From contig NZ_JAKIKQ010000005.1 in the NCBI RefSeq assembly GCF_023284045.1, positions 215,674-279,673 of the forward strand: a stretch of DNA of 64,000 bases, in the 5' to 3' direction. The DNA is from Shewanella kaireitica. Lineage in GTDB: Bacteria; Pseudomonadota; Gammaproteobacteria; Enterobacterales; Shewanellaceae. Under the pieces are notes generated by a model, which did no database searches, was not told where the DNA came from, and worked only from the letters and a program-made list of their open reading frames with translations. The position numbers and the translations under genes were made by a program. Of the stretch, positions 61,001-64,000 are shown in pieces. How positions within the stretch are numbered: the stretch's first letter is position 1; the number at the start of each line of letters is the position of its first letter.

Positions 61001-64000
61001 TTTCTGCTCAGTGCCATCGACTGAATGCACCAATAGCGTATCGGTAACGGTTTCGCCAGTTTTTAGTCCCTGAATTTGGGCGCTTGAATTGTTGACGGTA
61101 TAGGTCCAATGGCCGTTATTGTCGATGCTTAGCTGGCCATATTGCCCCTGCAGAGAACTAGCGGTGAACTGGTTTTCACCAGTATCTAAATCGGTCACGG
61201 TGAGCTGACCATCGGCTCTTAATGTATTGCCACTGGCTAAGTTTTTATCTTCAGTCAGGCTTGCAGTGGCAGTACCCGCGATCACCGCTTTATCATCAGT
61301 GCCGTTGATGGTGATAGTGACTTTCTGCTCAGTGCCATCGATGCTATGAACCAGTAAAGTATCGGTAACGGTTTCGCCAGTTTTTAGCCCCTGAACTTGG
61401 GCGCTTGAATTGTTGGCGGTATAGGTCCAATGGCCGTTATTGTCGATGCTTAACTGGCCATATTGGCCTTGCAGCGAATCGGCAGTGAACTGATTTTCAC
61501 CACTATCTAAATCGGTCACGGTGAGCTGACCATCGGCTCTTAATGTGTTGCCGCTGGCTAAGTTTTTATCTTCAGTCAGGCTTGCAGTGGCAGTACCCGC
61601 GATCACCGCTTTATCATCAGTGCCGTTGATGGTGATAGTGACTTTCTGCTCGGTGCCATCGACTGAATGCACCAATAGCGTATCGGTAACGATTTCGCCA
61701 GTTTTTAAGCCCTGAATTTGGGCGCTCGAATTGTTGGCGGTATAGGTCCAATGGCCGTTATTGTCGATGCTTAGCTGGCCATATTGGCCTTGAAGCGAAT
61801 CGGCGGTGAACTGATTTTCACCGCTATCTAAATCGGTCACGGTGAGCTGGCCATCGGCTCTTAATGTATTGCCACTGGCAAGGTCTTTATCTTCAGTCAG
61901 GCTTGCAGTGGCAGTACCTGCGATCACCGCTTTATCATCAGCACCATTAATGGTGATAGTGACTTTCTGCTCGGTGCCATCAACTGAATGCACCAATAGC
62001 GTATCGGTAACGGTTTCGCCAGTTTTTAGCCCTTGAACTTGGGTACTGGAATTGTTGGCGGTATAAGTCCAATGGCCGTTATTGTCGATGCTCAGCTGGC
62101 CATATTGGCCTTGAAGCGAATCGGCGGTGAACTGGTTTTCACCACTATCTAAATCGGTCACGGTGAGCTGGCCATCGGCTCTTAATGTATTACCACTGGC
62201 AAGGTCTTTATCTTCAGTCAGGCTTGCAGTGGCAGTACCAGCGATCACTGCTTTATCGTCAGTGCCGTTGATGGTGATAGTGACTTTCTGCTCAGTGCCA
62301 TCGATGCTATGAACCAGTAAAGTATCGGTAACGGTTTCGCCAGTTTTTAGCCCTTGAACTTGGGCGCTCGAATTGTTGGCGGTATAGGTCCAATGGCCGT
62401 TATTGTCGATGCTTAGCTGGCCATATTGCCCCTGCAGATAACTAGCGGTGAACTGGTTTTCACCACTATCTGGATCCACCACGGTGAGCTGACCATCAGC
62501 TCTTAATGTGTTGCCGCTGGCCAAGTTTTTATCTTCAGTCAGGCTTGCAGTGGCAGTACCCGCGATCACCGCTTTATCATCAGTGCCGTTGATGGTGATA
62601 GTGACTTTCTGCTCGGTGCCATCGACTGAATGCACCAATAGCGTATCGGTAACGATTTCGCCAGTTTTTAAGCCCTGAATTTGGGCGCTCGAATTGTTGG
62701 CGGTATAGGTCCAATGGCCGTTATTGTCGATGCTTAGCTGGCCATATTGGCCTTGAAGCGAATCGGCGGTGAACTGGTTTTCACCACTATCTAAATCGGT
62801 CACGGTGAGCTGGCCATCGGCTCTTAATGTATTGCCGCTGGCTAAGTTTTTATCTTCAGTCAGGCTTGCAGTGGCAGTACCCGCGATCACCGCTTTATCG
62901 TCAGTGCCGTTGATGGTGATAGTGACTTTCTGCTCAGTGCCATCGACTGAATGTACCAATAGCGTATCGGTAACGGTTTCGCCAGTTTTTAGCCCCTGAA
63001 CTTGGGCGCTTGAATTGTTGGTGGTATAAGTCCAATGGCCGTTATTGTCGATACTTAGTTGGCCATATTGACCTGAGTAGCTATCTGCTATGAACTGACT
63101 TTGGCCTGAATCCGGATCAGTAATTATTAACTGGCCTTCTGTTCTCAATTTTTCGCCACTCGGGGTTAGAGATACATTGAGATCTTCTGTAATTGTTCCT
63201 GTCGATGTGCCGCCAATTTGCGCTAACTCATTGCTGCCAGTAACTTGAACTGTCACCAGTTGAGTAACAGGCTGTCCTGAGCTGTCTGTGGCTATTACGG
63301 TAAAGGTTTCAGTTGCTATCTGACCTTGGTTCAGTGCTTGTGTTGCCGGGTTTTTATTGTTGAGTTGATAATGCCAAGTGCCAGTATCTGGATCTATGCT
63401 TAGCTCGCCAAGTTGGCCCAGCCCATTCGCGATTGACCAGCTGGTATTGTCACCCGTATCAGGATCGGTTGCGATCAAACAGCCTGAAGCGCTGTCTATA
63501 GCACCGTTTTCATTGAGTGCAGCGTGGTGTACACCTGAAATAGTAGGTAGGTCATTGCTACCTTCAACTTCAACTGCAAGCGTAGTTTGAACGTGGTTGC
63601 CATCGCTATCCGTTGCCGTGACGATAAACTGTTCGGTGTGGTGTTCATTTTCTGCTAATGCATTTGTTGTCTGTGCGGCGTTATTGAGTTGGTAATGCCA
63701 CTGTCCAGTCACTGGATCGATATTAAGTGAACCGAACTGCCCTTGTGATTGGTTAATGCTCCAGTTTATTTGCGCAGAATTATATCCTTGAGCATGCAAA
63801 ACACCTGTAACTGTGTCAGTACTAGAATCTTCTTTAACTTGTTGTATTTGTTGTTGACTATCAACAGATAGAGGCTTTTCATTAGTGCCAGTGCCAGTGC
63901 CAGTGCCAGTGCCAGTGCCAGTGCCAGTGCCAGTGCCAGTGCCAGTGCCAGTGCCAGTGCCAGTGCCAGTGCCAGTGCCAGTGCCAGTGCCAGTGCCAGT
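49031..64000 (-). CDS. Giant VCBS/cadherin-like repeat surface protein, 5' end beyond the window
   Basis: One frame stays open from the right edge to the stop at 49031: 4989 residues, with no start visible. A TTG at 63797-63799 is internal, because the frame continues through SVDSQQQIQQVKEDSSTDTVTGV into a (Thr-Gly)n tract. From N to C within the window: two VCBS-like units, eight near-identical VCBS units (60662-63238), eleven near-identical cadherin-like units (57329-60661), and many diverged VCBS and tandem-95/cadherin-like units (about 51000-57300). Then come Ig-like domains (about 50000-50900), a proline run (49565-49590) and an acidic tail ending NDMHNQL. No GGxGxD RTX repeats are present near the C end. 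It is probably a calcium-dependent adhesin or matrix protein. Confidence 0.93.
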   Translation of the reverse strand, partial: TGTGTGTGTGTGTGTGTGTGTGTGTGTGTGTGTGTGTGTNEKPLSVDSQQQIQQVKEDSSTDTVTGVLHAQGYNSAQINWSINQSQGQFGSLNIDPVTGQWHYQLNNAAQTTNALAENEHHTEQFIVTATDSDGNHVQTTLAVEVEGSNDLPTISGVHHAALNENGAIDSASGCLIATDPDTGDNTSWSIANGLGQLGELSIDPDTGTWHYQLNNKNPATQALNQGQIATETFTVIATDSSGQPVTQLVTVQVTGSNELAQIGGTSTGTITEDLNVSLTPSGEKLRTEGQLIITDPDSGQSQFIADSYSGQYGQLSIDNNGHWTYTTNNSSAQVQGLKTGETVTDTLLVHSVDGTEQKVTITINGTDDKAVIAGTATASLTEDKNLASGNTLRADGQLTVTDLDSGENQFTADSLQGQYGQLSIDNNGHWTYTANNSSAQIQGLKTGEIVTDTLLVHSVDGTEQKVTITINGTDDKAVIAGTATASLTEDKNLASGNTLRADGQLTVVDPDSGENQFTASYLQGQYGQLSIDNNGHWTYTANNSSAQVQGLKTGETVTDTLLVHSIDGTEQKVTITINGTDDKAVIAGTATASLTEDKDLASGNTLRADGQLTVTDLDSGENQFTADSLQGQYGQLSIDNNGHWTYTANNSSTQVQGLKTGETVTDTLLVHSVDGTEQKVTITINGADDKAVIAGTATASLTEDKDLASGNTLRADGQLTVTDLDSGENQFTADSLQGQYGQLSIDNNGHWTYTANNSSAQIQGLKTGEIVTDTLLVHSVDGTEQKVTITINGTDDKAVIAGTATASLTEDKNLASGNTLRADGQLTVTDLDSGENQFTADSLQGQYGQLSIDNNGHWTYTANNSSAQVQGLKTGETVTDTLLVHSIDGTEQKVTITINGTDDKAVIAGTATASLTEDKNLASGNTLRADGQLTVTDLDTGENQFTASSLQGQYGQLSIDNNGHWTYTVNNSSAQIQGLKTGETVTDTLLVHSVDGTEQKVTITINGTDDKAVIAGTATASLTEDKNLASGNTLRADGQLTVVDPDSGENQFTADSLQGQYGQLSIDNNGHWTYTANNSSAQVQELKTGETVTDTLLVHSIDGTEQTLSITITGTNDNPVVSHISSKAADEGAAKISGQITATDLDHGDTATFATSFSHAGFVLNTDGSYTLDPTDPSFNHLAVGEHETLIIPVTATDNNGGQSAPQNLVIRIDGTNDNPVVNHISSKTVDEGSAKISGQINATELDHGDTATFATGFTHAGFVLNQDGSYTLDPTDPSFNHLAVGEHETLIIPVTATDNNNGQSTPQNLIIKIDGTNDNPVVSHIGSRTVNEGDPLVTGQITSTDLDHGDTATFATSYQHAGFILNQDGSYTLDPTDPSFNHLAVGEHQTLIIPVTATDDNGGQSATQNLIIKIDGTNDNPVVSHISSKAVDEGSAKISGQIAATDLDHGDTATFATSFSHAGFLLNPDGSYSLDPTDPSFNHLAVGEHETLIIPVTATDNNGGQSAPQNLIIRIDGTNDNPVVSHISSKTVDEGSAKISGQIAATDLDHGDTATFATSFSHAGFVLNTDGSYTLDPTDPSFNHLAVGEHETLIIPVTATDNNGGQSATQNLIIKINGTNDNPVVSHISSKTVDEGSAKIGGQILATDLDHGDSATFATSYQHAGFILNTDGSYTLDPTDPSFNHLAVGEHETLIIPITATDNNGGQSAPQNLIIKINGTNDNPVVTHISSKTVDEGAAKISGQITATDLDHGDSAIFATSFTHAGFVLHADGSYTLDPTDASFNHLAVGEHEILIIPVTATDNNGGQSAPQNLIIRIDGTNDNPVVSHIGSRTVNEGDPQVTGQITSTDLDHGDSATFATSYQHAGFILNQDGSYTLDPTDPSFNHLAVGEHETLIIPVTATDNNSGQSAPQNLIIKIDGTNDNPVVSHINSKTVDEGSVKISGQITATDLDHGDTATFATNFSHAGFILNQDGSYTLDPTDPSFNHLAVGEHQTLIIPVTATDNNNGQSKPQNLIIKIDGTNDNPVVSHIGSRTVNEGDPQVTGQITSTDLDHGDTATFATSYQHAGFILNQDGSYTLDPTDPSFNHLAVGEHQTLIVPVTATDNNGGQSAPQNLLIRIDGTNDNPVVTHISSKTVDEGSAKISGQITATDLDHGDTATFATNFSHAGFVLNTDGSYTLDPTDPSFNHLAVGEHQTLIIPVTATDNNGGQSAPQNLIIRIDGTNDRPIVSGISSASVLEQGENVTGTANAIGTLTATDLDSTDLITWGGSQPQGKFGNLSIDQHGNWSYQLDNSTAGAADKLATGQQQQESFWVTATDSSGAAVAHRITVDVTGSNDKPVVSSWTQLAAGTEDKTVTIKTADLLTHVTDVDATDTLQVNQLQASHGHLIDNNDGSYSFTPDKDYNGEVRLTYNVVDGQGGSVSTQARFNLAASPDNAVITDAQTDPNLRGVTEDRGYIDTHYQLHYDGQLNIQDPDTGEAQFDPNIGPQTYQGIGYDTKLGGHVLLMRDGRYTYTLDNRHIQNLAEGEVKQDSVVIRSADGTTHTIELSVHGTNDQPTIAAQSHTVIEGGALLHGQMLGQDIDTGATLHYSTPTVDGLIFNSDGSYSFDPSNSSYQSLASGITKTITIPVTVTDEHNASSTQNLTISITGINNAAIIGGVDTGDLIESTAGRDMSPDYAQPGMSHLGNSPLYASGALNINDLDTDESAFDSRGIGYNYAGKYGDLLLREDGNWSYYADAGNIRGKGGYATNRGSAIDQLGKGESLTDTVTVYSKDGTSHDIVITIHGSNDRPYCSSEVILNAGSEDTRQTITVAQLLQNTVDVDNNDVGLLTIENLHADHGSIKHNKDGSFSFSPEKDYNGQVHFTYDVKDGHGGVTHTSASTSLSAVNDNPDVSPLADSIKEGASHYLDLLTGTTDIEGDTLHIEQLTYSIDGSPSTTQLPSGLSLAADGHTLMIDATDPAYNHLANGQSLKIAVSYLVNDGHGGQSQQTANLTIQGTDDKATLVSNVIQLTETQALDSQFKTYKGNLQLVDPDTGDKTHFAQLSGTYLGQGFAPGNLDVWSDGSYQFRLEGASNRHADDLISSLHTGESLEIPYEVKTSDGQTLTIMVKVIGEDNQARIEVGRYSSFNEHAYEDNLSPGSTPNQIYSGGNLHVIDPDHDQAGFIAQNLTTPEGGHFFINARGNWAYTIDNDKLQHLGAGQSYQKTFTVESIDGSAHQNITVTVHGTNDAPVVSAQVQMAAGTEDTDIQLSTAELIANATDVDDNDAGQLSIANLTADHGTITVNPNGTFTFHPEKDYNGAVQFNYDIKDAHGGVTHTQAGLTLTASQDAATFSGNSTGDVHEGHSFTAVDGSISGGSVNDRSPDHQHGNIGKLWNDQIHTDGHLNINDADSGEAHAQTGIYHGNYGQIILQTNGDWSYYASIGQDSTGRTIDKLGQGQSLTDTVTIKSADGTTHDIVVTIHGDNDRPYCSSAVTLHSGTEDNKITLTATDLLANTIDVDTNDAGKLSIENLQADHGVIAINADGDFVFTPEQDYNGQVQFTYDVKDGHGGITHTGATTTLAAVGDAATFSGTDSGAIKEDRHVEGDADQSVAVSGVLNVTDPDANESEFVASRNVHAVSDPLHGHLSIGRAGDWTYSVPNANLNHLAEGETVQVTYQVHSRGGDTHNITVDVVGTNDAPSISVHTLAHGSEDISYQMQASQFGFTDVDNKDALHSVSITDLPDPLQGKFMLDGQAISANQVIAAGDISKLQFVPTHNFNGDVNFSYTVNDGHANSAKASNTLHISPVNDAATIDGQTQSSTSASITEDSATSVISGQLTLVDPDAGEDKFATNTQISGQYGQLTVDQDGSWHYALNNASPLVNMLSAGQQLTDTITVTSPDGTASQTIAITIHGHSDTPSLQLQEAGTVQGLDLFAGIQGNGIIQLQYSTDGVTFSSQVPAGFSLAADGHTLEVDPANAAYDHLANGAQHKIWVNYQLQEGAGSSAHQSSQQAEVVIVGTSDKPIIHGFNANSAQFSGPVTGNLLQGATDVDDGAQLVLQDLQFKDPTTHQYVTVHVGKGEDIKGVGHISIASNGDYTFTPDPNFSGDAPGFIYRVVDTHGDYQDNSQNMLDIHINANHQPRVQTFTASTAEDTDFQFTAASFGYQDSDSDAFDHLSINLLPDPSTGSLWLNGHAVTQGQAISANDIDTLIFKPAANFNGDAHFSYVASDGHQDSAAHTAVLTVTAVNDLPVLTINQTSHTQGHLVATDIDKGDALSFSAPLITGQFGSLSIDPDSGAYIYTQNNSVAQMNYNPATSTYSGVDVFEVQVSDHHGGVASKFISFSAEATVSSTTAGTLIISSSVPNQPLVSNTIPAGYIVATPPANHVSIDLSSTSDSGSSNHDDLTNDTTPTITGHTDIPFSKVTIYDGNTPVGHALSNASGDYNATLSSLAEGLHNLSAKALAPSSILPAVSSVLDIEIDTQASATIQLDPITSDNVINAQESGADISVTGQVSGDVHQGDSVSLIVGQHSYSATVDASGHFSVNIAGTELASNSSITASVVTTDSAGNSARASQVMHYSSDTQVGMPTITFESPGSDNAYSKSEIAQGHAGTVTATVHAAADAQVGEHLSINGVDHVLDANSLAHGIDLEIAPSSIVRAIMTDEHGNVSSALNIAASAKPEPIVVTAPPGSHHIGASLGVPTLIPTQTPVPTAQQGWKILVNGHYQTSYTSQWGTLTINPKTGQLNYQEHANTHTGPHGSAQNVGVHEDRFEVALQGSHHDDVIMHVQVSILSRGPGHSGKLTLGSEVLDMTVTPTFSHPAPPPPPPAADAHDVPQSDAIAEISVDLNDIVVDDAAIRAEQDSTGQDTQSSDEATAQVLAEIEPESQPLSPMPVSAAAASAPIDHYLQMVGMNQQDLTVKTDSSAMNELPNVQELTSTAPDADMLDTNHVDAFDNPLDDDDKHGLHHDDLTVLDYAVEHHAVDQANDDDLLHQALNDMHNQL
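57329..60661 (-). repeat. Eleven tandem 303-bp cadherin-like units inside the giant gene
   Basis: Each unit is 101 codons and starts GTNDNPVVSHI, with VDEG or VNEG, the invariant TDLDHGDTATFAT core and DPTDPSFNHLAVGEH. The period of 303 bp holds exactly over all eleven units. Variants alternate between an SAKISGQI type and a DPQVTGQI type. High DNA identity points to recent homogenisation. Confidence 0.95.
60662..63238 (-). repeat. Eight tandem VCBS units (seven of 321 bp, one of 330 bp)
   Basis: Seven units of 107 codons starting GTDDKAVIAG lie back to back from 60662 to 62908 at an exact 321-bp period. They share SLTEDK, LASGNTLRADGQLTV, QLSIDNNGHWTYT and TGETVTDTLLVHS. The eighth (62909-63238) has a diverged N half starting GSNELAQIGG but the same C half, as if a recombination joint lay in mid-unit. 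Confidence 0.95.
63884..64000 (-). repeat. Hexanucleotide microsatellite coding (Thr-Gly)n
   Basis: AGTGCC repeats without a mismatch for 117 bases, about 19.5 copies, and runs off the window. In the coding frame it is ACT GGC, giving a Thr-Gly dipeptide tract. Because the unit is six bases, copy changes keep the frame. Confidence 0.95.

Noticed and set aside
51662..63590. Many plus-strand open frames of 60-133 codons opposite the giant gene
   Set aside because: They recur at the repeat period, are read antisense to a well-supported frame and have no ribosome sites; they are shadows of the repeat coding.
57329..64000. CRISPR-like periodic repeats
   Set aside because: The repeats are coding, 303-321 bp or 6 bp long, with no unique spacers and no cas genes.

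Overview
The window looks like a chromosome segment of a marine Shewanella-type gammaproteobacterium (Alteromonadales). The evidence is the ubiD-fre pair, a RegB/RegA-like redox two-component system, two large TonB-dependent receptors, a czcCBA metal efflux operon, a palindromic intergenic element of a kind I associate with Shewanella, and a VCBS/cadherin-like giant surface protein. The genus is inferred from gene content and style; no database search was possible.

Layout. 1-5.4 kb: partial fre and ubiD (ubiquinone/prenyl-FMN chemistry), two small envelope proteins, a truncated type IV pilin, a thioredoxin-like lipoprotein lacking the second catalytic Cys, a MITE-like palindrome and a small signal peptidase I. 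5.66-6.0 kb: tRNA-Ser(UGA) followed by two decayed copies of its own 3' end and terminator. 6-11 kb: a secreted PEGA-domain protein with an HExxH motif, a 971-aa TonB-dependent receptor, a 5'-truncated GyrI-like regulator remnant and a DUF3859 protein. 11.3-15.4 kb: DsbA-like protein, aroQ, an AccB-like protein whose biotin-accepting lysine is replaced by threonine, an SDR enzyme, arfB (ribosome rescue) and small proteins. 15.5-22.2 kb: a Cys/His-rich protein and a czcCBA-type RND efflux system.

22.5-34.9 kb: esterase with a C-terminal repeat region; a diheme cytochrome c peroxidase translationally coupled to a hybrid histidine kinase; mepA; a three-domain fusion of cysteine desulfurase, persulfide-dioxygenase-like MBL and rhodanese; a dual-specificity-type phosphatase; YhcH-like, patatin and Lon-N-like proteins. 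35-41.9 kb: RluA-type pseudouridine synthase, PhoD-like phosphatase, RmlD-like reductase with regBA, and a GAF-GGDEF cyclase. 42-48.8 kb: Met-containing TonB receptor divergent from a cupin gene, LysR regulator divergent from a VOC/old-yellow-enzyme pair, and a MOT1-type molybdate/sulfate transporter.

49-64 kb: one open frame on the minus strand, running off the right edge, encodes at least 4989 residues of a giant modular surface protein. It holds 8 near-identical VCBS units (321 bp period), 11 near-identical cadherin-like units (303 bp period), more diverged VCBS/cadherin-like modules, Ig-like domains and an acidic tail. At the window edge lies an in-frame hexanucleotide microsatellite coding (Thr-Gly)n.

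The points most worth a second look are the cysteine desulfurase/MBL/rhodanese fusion, the AccB-like protein without its biotin lysine, the giant protein with its hexamer tract, the peroxidase-kinase coupling, and the decayed tRNA tail repeats.
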